Positions 1 to 8,358 are shown, numbered from the stretch's first letter. The stretch is 64,000 nt of DNA from UBA1127 sp034422455 (GCA_034422455.1 DAOUJQ010000001.1:260201-324200), one strand, 5' to 3'. A program made the numbers and translations. Notes: generated from the letters alone by a model not told the origin.

Positions 1-27
1 CCCAATAGAAACACCGGGAGGAATTGC

Positions 28-456
28 ATGCCGCTCAACGTGTACCTGCACTTCAACGACAACTGCCGCGAGGCCTTCGAGTTCTACCGCTCCGTATTCG
101 GCGGCGATTACACGTTCTTTGCGACGTTCCGCGAGATGCCCGAGGACATGGGCATGGCGGAGGAGGAGATGGACAACGTCATGCACGTCTCCTACGACAT
201 CGGCGGCACCACCCTCATGGGCAGCGACGTGCCCTCGGTCTTTGGCCCGCCCGTCGAGATGGGCAACAACTTCTCCATCTCATACCAGACGGAGAGCCGG
301 GAGCAGACGGACGAGCTGTTCGCAAAGATCTCCGAGGGCGGGACGGTCTCCATGCCGCTGCAGGACATGTTCTGGGGCGACTACTTCGGCAGCTGCACGG
401 ACAAATTCGGCATCAACTGGATGCTTGGCTGCGCATCGTCAGGCAGCCAGGCATAG
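28..456 (+). CDS. VOC family protein, PhnB/glyoxalase-like
   Basis: A 142-residue protein of the vicinal oxygen chelate fold, of the kind annotated as PhnB-like or 3-demethylubiquinone-9 methyltransferase-like. What shows this: the opening LYLHFNDNCREAFEFYRSVFGG, split here as LHFNDNCREAFEFY then RSVFGG, and the closing DMFWGDYFGSCTDKFG, which is the usual PhnB-type end (W-G-D/F-G). No catalytic metal set can be assigned with certainty, and substrate is unknown. The start is fixed by GGGAGG seven bases before the ATG. It lies 26 bp before ctaG on the same strand, but the different function suggests the link to the oxidase operon is only positional. Confidence 0.85.
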   Translation: MPLNVYLHFNDNCREAFEFYRSVFGGDYTFFATFREMPEDMGMAEEEMDNVMHVSYDIGGTTLMGSDVPSVFGPPVEMGNNFSISYQTESREQTDELFAKISEGGTVSMPLQDMFWGDYFGSCTDKFGINWMLGCASSGSQA

Positions 457-482
457 CCGCTCCGCGGGACAGCTAGAGCGCG

Positions 483-1379
483 ATGGACCTGTTTGTCGCC
501 CTGCACCCGGTGCACACCGGCGAACTGACCTTCTGGAACACGTGGACGTTTGACCCGCTGACGGTCGCCGGGCTGCTGGTGTTGCTCGCGCTGTACTCGC
601 GCGGCCTGTGGCGCAGCCGGGGCCGTTCCGGCGGTCTCTTCCCCTGGTGGCGGGTCGGGAGCTTCTACACCGGCTGGACTGCGCTGATTCTCGGCGCGGT
701 GTCGCCCATCGACGGGCTGTCGAGCGACCTCTTCCTCATGCACATGGTCCAGCACATGCTGCTGATGATGGTCGGGCCGCCGCTGGTGCTGCTGGGCGCG
801 CCCGTCGTGCCGGTGCTGCGGGGACTGCCAAAGCTCCTTCGCGACGACCTGGCGATCCCGCTGCTACAGATGCGGCGCGTGCGCAAAGTCCTGAGTTTCC
901 TCGCGTCGCCGCTGATCGCGTGGCTGGTGTTCGTGTTCACGCTCTGGATCTGGCACATCCCGGCGCTGTACAACGAGGCGGTGGACAACGAGGCGCTGCA
1001 CTTCCTGCAGCACGCGATGTTCATCGGCGCGGCCACGTTCTTCTGGTGGATCGCCATCGACCCGGTGCCGCTCAAGCCGCGGCTCTCGTACGGGCTGCGG
1101 CTGCTGTACCTCTTCCTGGCGACGCTGCAGAGCACGGCGCTGGCGGCCATCATCACGCTCTCCGAGGACGTGCTGTTCACGTATTACGAGGGCGTGCCGA
1201 GGCTGTGGGGGCTGACGCCGGGGGAGGACCAGATGATCGCGGGGCTGGTGATGTGGATCCCCGGCGCGGGCATCTACTTTACGGCGCTGACCGTCCTGTT
1301 CTTCGTAATGCTGTACCGCGACAATGAGCGCATGCGCCGGCTGGAGGGACGGCCGGTGAAGGGGCCAAGGCGCTGGTAG
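483..1379 (+). CDS. ctaG: Cytochrome c oxidase assembly protein, CtaG (caa3 type)
   Basis: A 298-residue polytopic membrane protein of the caa3_CtaG family, which takes part in copper delivery and assembly of caa3 oxidases. About seven hydrophobic segments are visible. Conserved histidine-bearing stretches are present: HMVQHMLLMMVGPPL near residue 83 and WIWHIPALYNEA with EALHFLQHAMF near residues 155-180. The family tyically has this HxxxH/M pattern in or near membrane segments. It stands directly before coxB, the copper-receiving subunit, and is separated from it by a 188-bp gap that holds a promoter. CtaG here is unrelated to the Cox11-type CtaG of proteobacteria. Confidence 0.9.
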   Translation: MDLFVALHPVHTGELTFWNTWTFDPLTVAGLLVLLALYSRGLWRSRGRSGGLFPWWRVGSFYTGWTALILGAVSPIDGLSSDLFLMHMVQHMLLMMVGPPLVLLGAPVVPVLRGLPKLLRDDLAIPLLQMRRVRKVLSFLASPLIAWLVFVFTLWIWHIPALYNEAVDNEALHFLQHAMFIGAATFFWWIAIDPVPLKPRLSYGLRLLYLFLATLQSTALAAIITLSEDVLFTYYEGVPRLWGLTPGEDQMIAGLVMWIPGAGIYFTALTVLFFVMLYRDNERMRRLEGRPVKGPRRW

Positions 1380-1412
1380 CCAAAAAACTTTGCGCGATTT
1401 TTCACCAACCCA

Positions 1413-1441
1413 TTGACTGTGCAAAATCCCGCCGATAGAAT
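1413..1441 (+). promoter_or_regulatory. Promoter of the cox operon
   Basis: TTGACT at 1413-1418, a 17-base spacer, then TAGAAT at 1436-1441: a near-consensus housekeeping promoter. It leaves an untranslated leader of about 120 bases before coxB. The leader holds no element I can name. Confidence 0.7.
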
Positions 1442-1567
1442 GTGGCTGCTGCCGGGAAGCTTTCCTTGCTTTCAGGGGTGCGGAAAGCGACAGGGGCCCA
1501 ATGCGGAACGTCTCTCAGCGCTGATGGGACCCAGCGGCTCCGGTCACAACGACATTGAGAGAGGACC

Positions 1568-2626
1568 ATGGCGAACCGAATACACATCCGCCCCAAGTCC
1601 CTACTCGCTCTCCTCGCCATTGTAGCCCTTCCCGTTCTCGCAGCCTGCGGCACCGTCGATTCTCCCCAGACCACCATTGACCCGCAGTCGGACGTTGCGC
1701 GGGAGATCCAGGGCACCTACGCGTTCATCTTCTGGATGTCGGTCGTCGTCTTCGTGATCGTCGAGGGCGCGCTGGTGTGGGCGGTCTTCCGCTACCGCCG
1801 CCGCGCGAACAGCGGCATGCCCAAGCAGACCGAGGGCAACATGGCGCTGGAGGTCACGTGGACCATCATCCCCGCGCTCATTCTCGTCGCGATTGCGGTG
1901 CCCACGTGGATCACCATCTTCCGCACGGACGATATCCCCGACAACGCATTCATCATCAACGTCACCGGCCACCAGTGGTGGTGGGAGGTCGAGTACCCGG
2001 AGCTGGGCGTGGTGACGGCCAACGAGATCCACGTCCCGTCCGACCGCACCATCGGGTTCCACCTGGAGACGGAGGACGTGCTGCACAGCTTCTGGGTGCC
2101 GCAGCTCTTCGGCAAGGTGGACCTGGTGCCGGGCCGGACGAATACGGTGTGGTTCACGCCGGACGAAGGGACCGAGGGCAAGGTGTTCCTGGGACAGTGC
2201 GTGGAGTTCTGCGGACTCTCGCACGCCAACATGCGCATGCAACTGGTCGTGGACAGTCCGGACGACTTCGCGACGTGGGCAGACGGCCTGGGGCAGCCGG
2301 CGCCGGAGCCCGCGGGGTTGGCGGCGACGGGCCACGAGCTCTTCGGCGCGAAGGGCTGCAACCTGTGCCACAGCATCAACGGGAGCTATGAGTCGGCCGG
2401 CGTCGAGCCCGCCCCGAACCTGACCGGATTCGCGTCCAGGCTGAAGCTGGCGGGCGCGATCCTGGAGAACAACACGGAGAACCTCTCCGGGTGGCTGGAC
2501 AACCCCGAGGACATCAAGCCCGGCAACATCATGTACAGGGAGGCGCCCGTCTACCAGGACCCGTCCCTGAAGTTGACCCAGGACGACGTTGGCGCCCTGG
2601 TCGCCTACCTGCAGACCCTGCAGTAG
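1568..2626 (+). CDS. coxB: Cytochrome c oxidase subunit II with fused cytochrome c (caa3)
   Basis: A 352-residue subunit II that takes electrons through its CuA centre to subunit I. A lipoprotein signal ends LPVLAAC at Cys27. Two membrane helices follow (about 50-75 and 95-115). The cupredoxin domain carries the CuA set: HSFWVPQLFG, then GQCVEFCGLSHANM with the Cys-x3-Cys-x3-His-x2/3-Met pattern. After about residue 255 comes a mono-heme cytochrome c domain with CNLCH and a later PGNIMYR methionine ligand region. The fusion defines the caa3 class, in which no separate soluble cytochrome c is needed at the docking step. First gene after the operon promoter, 47 bp before coxA. Confidence 0.96.
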   Translation: MANRIHIRPKSLLALLAIVALPVLAACGTVDSPQTTIDPQSDVAREIQGTYAFIFWMSVVVFVIVEGALVWAVFRYRRRANSGMPKQTEGNMALEVTWTIIPALILVAIAVPTWITIFRTDDIPDNAFIINVTGHQWWWEVEYPELGVVTANEIHVPSDRTIGFHLETEDVLHSFWVPQLFGKVDLVPGRTNTVWFTPDEGTEGKVFLGQCVEFCGLSHANMRMQLVVDSPDDFATWADGLGQPAPEPAGLAATGHELFGAKGCNLCHSINGSYESAGVEPAPNLTGFASRLKLAGAILENNTENLSGWLDNPEDIKPGNIMYREAPVYQDPSLKLTQDDVGALVAYLQTLQ

Positions 2627-2673
2627 CGCACCCGGGAGCGTAGCGCCGGAATCGCCGGCGTGGAGGCAAACAG

Positions 2674-4524
2674 ATGGCAACGGCAGCAGGCGCAATAGGC
2701 AGCATGGCCCATGAGCCGTCCAAGAGCGGCGTGTGGAGCTGGATTACCACCGTTGACCACAAGCGCATCGGCATTCTGTACGGCGTGTCCGCCGTTTGCT
2801 TCTTCCTGGTCGGCGGCGTAGAGGCGCTGATCATCCGGCTGCAGCTGGCTGAGGCGGAGAGCTCGCTCATCGGCGCGGGGCTGTTCAACCAGCTGTTCAC
2901 GATGCACGCGCTGACCATGATCTTCCTGGCGATCATGCCGCTGGGAGCCGCCTTCTTCAACTTCATCGTGCCGCTGCAGATCGGCGCACGGGACGTTGCA
3001 TTCCCCCGGCTGAACGCGCTGAGCTACTGGCTCTTCATCTTCGGCGCGCTGCTGTTGAACTCGAGCTTCATATTCGGTGGAGCACCGGACGTCGGCTGGT
3101 TCGCCTACGCCAACCTGACCGCGGCGGAGTACTCACCCAGCGACGCCGTCGACTTCTTCGCCCTTGGCATGCTGGTGCTAGGTGTCTCCTCGCTGGCCGC
3201 GGCGCTGAACTTCATCATCACCATCCTCAACATGCGGGCGCCGGGCATGACGCTCATGCGCATGCCGGTGTTCACGTGGATGACGCTGGTGGTCTCCTTC
3301 CTGCTGGTCTTCGCGCTGCCGATTCTCACGGTGGGGCTGGTCCAGCTGCTGTTCTGGCGCGAGTTCGGCATGCCGTTCTTCTCCGCCTCCGAGGGCGCCG
3401 ACCCGCTGCTCTGGCAGCACATCTTCTGGCTCTTCGGCCACCCAGAGGTGTACATCCTGATCCTGCCGGCCATGGGCATCGTCTCGGAGATCCTGCCGAC
3501 GTACTCGCGCAAGCCGCTGTTCGGCTACTCGACGGTGGTGTTCGCGGGCGTGGCCATCGGCTTCATGGGATTCGCGGTGTGGGCGCACCACATGTTCACG
3601 GTGGGCCTTGGCTCCATCGCGCTGGCGGCCTTCTCGGCGAGCACGATGCTCATCGCAGTGCCGACGGGCATTAAGATATTCAACTGGATAGCAACGATGT
3701 GGGGCGGCGCAATCCACCTCACAACGGCCATGCTGTTTGCCATCGGATTCGTGGCGCTCTTCGTCATCGGCGGGCTGAGCGGCGTGATGCACGCGTCGCC
3801 GCCGGTGGACACGCAGCAGCAGGACACCTACTTCGTTGTCGCGCACCTGCACTACGTGCTGTTCGGCGGCAGCATCATGGGGCTGTTCGGCGGCATCTTC
3901 TACTGGTTCCCTAAGATGACGGGCCGCCTGCTGAGCGAGGGCCTGGGCAAGCTCCAGTTCTGGCTGATGTTCATCGGCATGAACGTGACGTTCGGGCCGA
4001 TGCACCTCGTCGGCATCGACGGCATGCCGCGGCGCATCAACACCTATGACGCGAGCATGGGGTGGGAGCTGCTGAACCAGATAGAAACGGTGGGCGCGTT
4101 CATCATCGCGCTCAGCGTGGCGGTGTTCCTGTACAACTTCTTCAAGAGCGTCAAGTCGGGCGAGCCCTCCGGTGACGACCCGTGGGATGGCCGCACGCTG
4201 GAGTGGTCCATCTCCTCGCCGCCGCCCGAGTACAACTTTGCGCGCATCCCCGTGGTCCACAGCAACGAGCCGTTCTGGGACCAGAAGCACCCCGAGCTGA
4301 AGCACGACGCCCCGGCCATCGCGGGCGGCATGACGGAGGAGGCGGAGGAGTCCATCCACATGCCGAACCCGTCCTACTGGCCCATCGTCGTGGGATTCGG
4401 CACGGCGCTGTCGGCGGGCCTGGTCATCATCAACCCGTGGCTGGCGGCAATCGGAGCGGTCATTGCGCTGCTGGGCATCTACGGCTGGTGCTTCGAACCG
4501 GCGGGGCCTGAAGAGCACCACTAG
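2674..4524 (+). CDS. coxA: Cytochrome c oxidase subunit I
   Basis: A 616-residue heme-copper oxidase catalytic subunit. It reduces oxygen at heme a3-CuB and pumps protons. Seen in order: N-terminal heme a ligand in MHALTMIFLAIMP; D-channel region GARDVAFPRLN; GHPEVYILILPAMG, which contains a CuB His, the E of the D channel and the cross-linked Tyr; HHMFTVGL with two CuB histidines; and HLHYVLFGG with the heme a3 and heme a histidines. All ligands are present, so this is an A-family oxidase that should be active. The start follows GGAGG with eight bases spacing. Its stop is 10 bp before coxC. Confidence 0.97.
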   Translation: MATAAGAIGSMAHEPSKSGVWSWITTVDHKRIGILYGVSAVCFFLVGGVEALIIRLQLAEAESSLIGAGLFNQLFTMHALTMIFLAIMPLGAAFFNFIVPLQIGARDVAFPRLNALSYWLFIFGALLLNSSFIFGGAPDVGWFAYANLTAAEYSPSDAVDFFALGMLVLGVSSLAAALNFIITILNMRAPGMTLMRMPVFTWMTLVVSFLLVFALPILTVGLVQLLFWREFGMPFFSASEGADPLLWQHIFWLFGHPEVYILILPAMGIVSEILPTYSRKPLFGYSTVVFAGVAIGFMGFAVWAHHMFTVGLGSIALAAFSASTMLIAVPTGIKIFNWIATMWGGAIHLTTAMLFAIGFVALFVIGGLSGVMHASPPVDTQQQDTYFVVAHLHYVLFGGSIMGLFGGIFYWFPKMTGRLLSEGLGKLQFWLMFIGMNVTFGPMHLVGIDGMPRRINTYDASMGWELLNQIETVGAFIIALSVAVFLYNFFKSVKSGEPSGDDPWDGRTLEWSISSPPPEYNFARIPVVHSNEPFWDQKHPELKHDAPAIAGGMTEEAEESIHMPNPSYWPIVVGFGTALSAGLVIINPWLAAIGAVIALLGIYGWCFEPAGPEEHH

Positions 4525-4534
4525 AGAGGAAATC

Positions 4535-5155
4535 GTGACGAACGGTACGACGGCTGCACACGAAAGCCACCTGGCCACCACGACGGGGCTGAACCATCGC
4601 AAGCTCCTGATGTGGCTGTTCCTGGCGTCCGAGTGTCTCTTCTTCGGTTCGCTGATTGCGACGTTCCTGCTGTACAAGGACGCCAGCGTCGTCGGCCCGT
4701 ACCCGCACGAGATCCTCAACATCCCGGTTACGAGCACGAGCACCTTCGTGCTGCTGACCAGCTCGCTGGCGATGGTGCTGGCGCTGGCGGCGGTGCAGCG
4801 CGGCGACGTGGTGTCCGGGCGGTTCTGGATTTTCGCGACCGCCTTTCTCGGCGCAACGTTCCTCGGCTTCCAGGTGTACGAGTTCTACGAGTTCGTGATC
4901 CACGGGCTGACGCCCAAGACCAACGTCTTCGGCGCGAGCTTCTTCACGCTGACGGGCTTCCACGGCGCGCACGTGACCGTCGGCGTCATATGGCTCATGT
5001 CGCTCTTCTTCTACTCGTTCAGGCACGGGCTGCCGGCGGAGAAGAGCCTGGACGTTGAGTTGGCTGGTCTGTACTGGCACTTTGTCGACATTGTCTGGGT
5101 GGTCATCTTCACGGTGGTGTACCTGATCAGCAGCCTGGAGCCGGCGGCCGGGTAG
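4535..5155 (+). CDS. coxC: Cytochrome c oxidase subunit III
   Basis: A 206-residue, five-helix subunit III, the short form typical of caa3 oxidases, which lack the first two helices of the mitochondrial type. Motifs: MWLFLASECLFFGSL near the start, the FLGATFLGFQVYEFYEF stretch, and TGFHGAHVTVGVIWL with the family histidine. I place the start at GTG 4535, preceded by GAGAGGAAA; an in-frame ATG at 4463 lies inside coxA and would add an unrelated N-terminus. Confidence 0.94.
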   Translation: MTNGTTAAHESHLATTTGLNHRKLLMWLFLASECLFFGSLIATFLLYKDASVVGPYPHEILNIPVTSTSTFVLLTSSLAMVLALAAVQRGDVVSGRFWIFATAFLGATFLGFQVYEFYEFVIHGLTPKTNVFGASFFTLTGFHGAHVTVGVIWLMSLFFYSFRHGLPAEKSLDVELAGLYWHFVDIVWVVIFTVVYLISSLEPAAG

Positions 5156-5182
5156 CGGCCCAAACTCCAGAGGGAGAGTCGC

Positions 5183-5497
5183 ATGGCAGAGCAAGAAGAA
5201 CACGGCGCGGCGCCCCACGAGCAAGAACACCCGTCGCCCGCAAAGTACATCCTCATAGCGACGTACCTGACGCTGATCACCATCTTCGAGGTGGCGATCT
5301 ACTACGTCACGGCGCTCGAGGACTACTTCCTCTGGATCTTCCTGGTCCTGTCCGCGCTCAAGTTCTACTACGTCGCCATGTTCTACATGCACCTCAAGTT
5401 CGACGCCGGGATATTCAAGAACCTCTTCATCTTCGGCCTCGTGCTGGCGACGTTCATCATGCTTGCATTGCTGCTGCTGTTCAGCATCATCATCTAG
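5183..5497 (+). CDS. ctaF: Cytochrome c oxidase subunit IV (caa3 type)
   Basis: A 104-residue small subunit with a charged His/Glu-rich N-terminus and three membrane helices (about 23-45, 50-70, 78-102). The stretch LITIFEVAIYYV and FYYVAMFYMHLKFD matches the prokaryotic subunit IV family, which stabilises subunits I and III. It is separated from coxC by 27 bp with GAGGGAGAG as ribosome binding site. Confidence 0.9.
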   Translation: MAEQEEHGAAPHEQEHPSPAKYILIATYLTLITIFEVAIYYVTALEDYFLWIFLVLSALKFYYVAMFYMHLKFDAGIFKNLFIFGLVLATFIMLALLLLFSIII

Positions 5498-5560
5498 GCG
5501 CACGGTGACCCGCATATGACCGACCGCCTGGATGCCGTCAGACCCTAACGGTTGCACGTC

Positions 5561-7393
5561 GTGAACGCTGCTCGCTCATTTCGTCCCCTGCGGTTACTGC
5601 TGGCCGTCACGGTCGTGGTCACCTTCGGCCTCATCACGCTGGGTGGCCTGGTGCGCGCGACCGAGTCCGGCCTCGGCTGCCCCGACTGGCCCCTCTGCCA
5701 CGGGCAGATCATCCCTCCCTTCGAGTACCACGTCCTCATCGAGTACTCGCACCGGCTGGTGGCGAGCGTCGTTGGCGCGCTGGTGGTCGCGTGCGCGGTC
5801 GTGGTGTGGCTCCGTCACCGGGAATCGCAGGGACTGAAGCGGCTCATGGCCGTCGCCGTGGTGGCGCTGGCCGTGCAGGTGGTCCTCGGCGGCATCACGG
5901 TGCTCACGGAGCTTCCCGCGCCAATCGTGACCGCGCACCTGTTCGCCGCCGAGACGCTCTTCGCCATGCTCGTCGTCGCGCTGCTGGTCGCGCGTCCCGG
6001 AACGGCCGGCCCGGACGGTGGGAGGCGGCACCCGTATTTCAACACCATGCTTGTGATGGCCACCGTGTCCATGGTCATCCTGCTCTCGGGCACCTACATC
6101 GTCGGGAGCGGGGCGAGCGCCGTGTGCCCGTCCTGGCCGCTCTGCACGAGCGACTGGCTGCCCAACTTCGGCCTTCAGTGGGAGCACATGGCGCACCGGA
6201 TCATCGCGGGAGCCGGCGGAATCTACATCATCGTGGCGGCGATGCAGGCGCGGCGGCTGCGAGGACAGTCGCGGGCGCTGGCCGGCATGGGCATGGGCGC
6301 GGCTGCGCTGGTGGTCGCGCAAGTACTGGCGGGGGCAGCAAACCCGTGGTTCCACTTCGCCGCGGCGGCGCGGGTGATCCACTTGAGCCTCGCCACGGCG
6401 CTGTGGGGCCACCTCGTGGCGATGGCCGTCGTTGCGTGGCGGCTTCGGCCCGAAGACGGAGCGGCCGCAGAGGCGCATGGCGGTGAGGGCCAGACGGCAG
6501 CGCAAGCCGACGACGCACAGAGAGGCACCCTCGCGACGGTCATCGGAGACTACGTAGCGCTGACCAAGCCGCGGGTGATGTCGCTGCTGCTGGTTACGGC
6601 GTTCGGCGGCATGGTGCTGGCGGCCGAGGGCCTGCCGGGCGCGGGACTCATCGCGACGGTCATCATCGGCGGCGCCCTGGCGTCCGGCGGGGCGAGCGCG
6701 CTCAACCACTGGCTCGACCGCGACATCGACCGGCTCATGGCGCGGACGTCGACGCGGCCCGTCGCCAGCGATCGAGTGACCGGACGGCAGGCGTTGGTGT
6801 TCGGCCTCATCCTGAACGTGCTGGCGTTCGCGCTGCTGTGGTGGGGCGCCAACCTGCTGGCGGCGCTGCTGGCAATGGCGGGATCCGTCTTCTACGTGCT
6901 GGTGTACACCAAGTGGCTCAAGCGCACGACGACGCAGAACATCGTGGTCGGCGGCGCTGCGGGCGCGGTCCCGCCGCTGGTCGGCTGGGCGGCAGTGACC
7001 GGGGGGCTGACGCTGCCGGCCTTCTACCTGTTCGCCATCATCTTCTTCTGGACGCCGCCCCACTTCTGGGCGCTGGCGCTGCTCATCCGGAAGGACTACG
7101 CCGAGGCGGGCGTGCCGATGCTCCCCGTCGTGGCGGGCGAGGACAGCACGCGAAAGCACATCCTGCTGTACACGCTGGCGCTGACGATGCTCACCGTGCT
7201 GCTCTACCTGGCGACGGAGAGCCTGGGACTGGTCTACCTCGTGAGCGCTCTAGCGCTGGGGCTGGGGTTCGTCGCGTACGCGGTCCGTCTCTTCAAGCGG
7301 ACCGGCCCGCGAGCGGCGGCGCCCATCTACCGGTACTCGTTGTTGTACCTTGCGCTGCTGTTTGCGGTGATCATGGGGGACGGGGCGCTGTAG
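5561..7393 (+). CDS. ctaA-ctaB: Fused heme A synthase / protoheme IX farnesyltransferase
   Basis: A 610-residue fusion of the two enzymes that make heme A. Residues 1-300 are heme A synthase (CtaA/Cox15): EYSHRLVAS, VTAHLFAAE, EHMAHRIIAG and VIHLSLATALWGHL give the four heme-binding histidines, and CPDWPLCHGQ plus CPSWPLCTSD give the cysteine pairs. After a linker, residues about 320-610 are heme O synthase (CtaB/CyoE) with DYVALTKPRV, NHWLDRDIDRLMARTSTRP (prenyl-binding Asp-rich motif) and a second Asp-containing loop. The usual arrangement is two genes; the product heme O can be passed directly to CtaA. Neither GTG 5561 nor TTG 5552 has a clear ribosome binding site. Confidence 0.93.
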   Translation: MNAARSFRPLRLLLAVTVVVTFGLITLGGLVRATESGLGCPDWPLCHGQIIPPFEYHVLIEYSHRLVASVVGALVVACAVVVWLRHRESQGLKRLMAVAVVALAVQVVLGGITVLTELPAPIVTAHLFAAETLFAMLVVALLVARPGTAGPDGGRRHPYFNTMLVMATVSMVILLSGTYIVGSGASAVCPSWPLCTSDWLPNFGLQWEHMAHRIIAGAGGIYIIVAAMQARRLRGQSRALAGMGMGAAALVVAQVLAGAANPWFHFAAAARVIHLSLATALWGHLVAMAVVAWRLRPEDGAAAEAHGGEGQTAAQADDAQRGTLATVIGDYVALTKPRVMSLLLVTAFGGMVLAAEGLPGAGLIATVIIGGALASGGASALNHWLDRDIDRLMARTSTRPVASDRVTGRQALVFGLILNVLAFALLWWGANLLAALLAMAGSVFYVLVYTKWLKRTTTQNIVVGGAAGAVPPLVGWAAVTGGLTLPAFYLFAIIFFWTPPHFWALALLIRKDYAEAGVPMLPVVAGEDSTRKHILLYTLALTMLTVLLYLATESLGLVYLVSALALGLGFVAYAVRLFKRTGPRAAAPIYRYSLLYLALLFAVIMGDGAL

Positions 7394-7437
7394 GGGGGTG
7401 GGGGGACGGGACGTGTGCAGGAGAGCCGCGTGCGGTA

Positions 7438-7466
7438 TTGACACTCTGGGACACAATAGATACGAT
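7438..7466 (+). promoter_or_regulatory. Promoter of RNA unit 1
   Basis: TTGACA at 7438, exactly 17 bases, then TACGAT at 7461. A short perfect dyad ACGAT-TCT-ATCGT overlaps the -10 element. The same arrangement is duplicated 136 bp downstream. Confidence 0.65.
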
Positions 7467-7480
7467 TCTATCGTGTTACC

Positions 7481-7559
7481 AAAGGTTCCCCCCCGATGAC
7501 AAGAACCCAGGGGGTTCTCTTCCGTAAACGGGAGTAGTTGGGGGGGGGGTCATTTTTTG
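7481..7559 (+). ncRNA. Structured RNA, unit 1 of a tandem pair (family unknown)
   Basis: No reading frame is credible here. The RNA would fold as a three-way junction: outer stem of the C run 7488-7494 with the G run 7540-7549; hairpin A, AGAACCC at 7502-7508 with GGGTTCT at 7512-7518; hairpin B, CTTCCG at 7519-7524, loop TAAA, CGGGAG at 7529-7534. ATGAC at 7496-7500 is complementary to GTCAT at 7549-7553, which crosses the outer stem and so gives either a pseudoknot or a competing fold. Six T follow at once (7553-7558), as in an intrinsic terminator. Promoter upstream, terminator-like end: this looks like a free-standing small RNA or a regulator of what follows. Confidence 0.55.
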
Positions 7560-7573
7560 TGGGGCATCAAGGC

Positions 7574-7602
7574 TTGACACGCTGGGATACAGCGGGTAGG
7601 CT
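7574..7602 (+). promoter_or_regulatory. Promoter of RNA unit 2
   Basis: TTGACA at 7574, 17 bases, then TAGGCT at 7597. The spacer resembles that of unit 1 (CTGGGA-ACA in common), so promoter and RNA were duplicated together. The expected start point falls at about 7609, the first base of the conserved RNA. Confidence 0.6.
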
Positions 7603-7608
7603 AATGTC

Positions 7609-7684
7609 AAAGGTTCCCCCCCGATGACAAGGGCCCAGTGGGTTTTCTCCCGGCAACGGGAGTAGTCGGGGGGGTCATTTTTTG
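7609..7684 (+). ncRNA. Structured RNA, unit 2 of a tandem pair (family unknown)
   Basis: Second copy of the RNA at 7481. Every stem is kept although bases differ: hairpin A is AGGGCCC 7630-7636 with GGGTTTT 7640-7646 (A-U pairs of unit 1 replaced by G-U); hairpin B is CTCCCG 7647-7652, loop GCAA, CGGGAG 7657-7662 (U-G of unit 1 replaced by C-G). C run 7616-7622, G run 7668-7674, ATGAC 7624-7628, GTCAT 7674-7678 and a six-T end are unchanged. Substitutions that preserve pairing between the two copies are the best evidence that the fold matters. It ends 9 bp from the 3' end of the convergent DUF3800 gene. Confidence 0.55.
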
Positions 7685-7692
7685 CTTGGGCG

Positions 7693-8358
7693 TCAGCATT
7701 TGTCCGTGGTGACATTCTCCAAGATGTCAAGCTCACTCATGATTGCTGGGCGGATCATTTCGTAGGCTGAAGTGTCGCCAGTCTCATACTTTCGAAATAT
7801 GGCCCAGCAGCAGTAGTCGGCGATTTGCAGGCCATAGTGAGCCCGTGAGTAGTGATGCAACAGCTGATAGGGAGGGCCGCCTGGCAGCAAGTCAGAAAAG
7901 GCGGTCTTGATTGCCCTCTCCGTAGTGCGGCGCTGCTGCTGAACAGGCAGCTTGTCGGTGATTACCACGACTCTATCGGCGGTCTGTACGTCAGAGCGAT
8001 TGAGCGTGAGTCGCAGGAGGGTGCCAACCATCACGGAGTACAAGCGATCGCGTTCCGGCAACAATTGATCGGCCTTGGCCTTCTCAACAACTACACTGTG
8101 CGCGGTTATATCGGACAGTTGGGATGCCACTAGTTTGAACACCATGCTGCGCACTCGCCTTACGTTGTCCACACAGTGGAAGTACTCAATGTCCAAGCCC
8201 TCTTCAAGAAGGTTATACCGGAGGACATCAAGCTCTTGATAGAGGACAAATGGCCGCTCCATGACGATGCCGGTCAGGACAAAGAAGCGTGATCCACCAG
8301 AGGCCAAGCCCAAGTCCCCGGACTCATCCAGGAAAATGTAGACCGGCATACTCACCAT
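7693..8358 (-). CDS. DUF3800 domain protein
   Basis: A 221-residue protein with the DUF3800 signature: it opens VYIFLDESGDLG, followed by a strand pair FFVLTGIV, and has a late HYGLQIADYCCWAIFRKYE. The family is predicted to share an RNase H-like fold; the early Asp-Glu-x-x-Asp and the late Asp of LQIADY would be the acidic residues. Function is not established, though such genes occur often in accessory and defence regions. The codon use is more A/T-tolerant than in neighbouring genes. It converges on the tandem RNA units. ATG 8358 or ATG 8349 may be the start. Confidence 0.85.
   Translation of the reverse strand: MVSMPVYIFLDESGDLGLASGGSRFFVLTGIVMERPFVLYQELDVLRYNLLEEGLDIEYFHCVDNVRRVRSMVFKLVASQLSDITAHSVVVEKAKADQLLPERDRLYSVMVGTLLRLTLNRSDVQTADRVVVITDKLPVQQQRRTTERAIKTAFSDLLPGGPPYQLLHHYSRAHYGLQIADYCCWAIFRKYETGDTSAYEMIRPAIMSELDILENVTTDKC

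Noticed and set aside
3178..4743. Long reverse-strand frame opposite coxA and coxC
   Set aside because: Arg/His-rich composition and antisense position show it to be a by-product of high GC. The same holds for other long antisense frames, such as 5594-7159, 17226-18251, 39808-41412 and 48367-50148.
7481..7684. Resemblance of GGGAGTAG in the RNA units to the yybP-ykoY manganese riboswitch
   Set aside because: In that riboswitch the string is near the 5' end and the rest of the aptamer is required. Here it is near the 3' end and the remaining conserved parts are missing.
7476..7736. Open frame of 86 residues across the RNA units on the reverse strand
   Set aside because: It is rich in Pro and poly-Thr from the repeats, has no ribosome binding site and covers both RNA copies.
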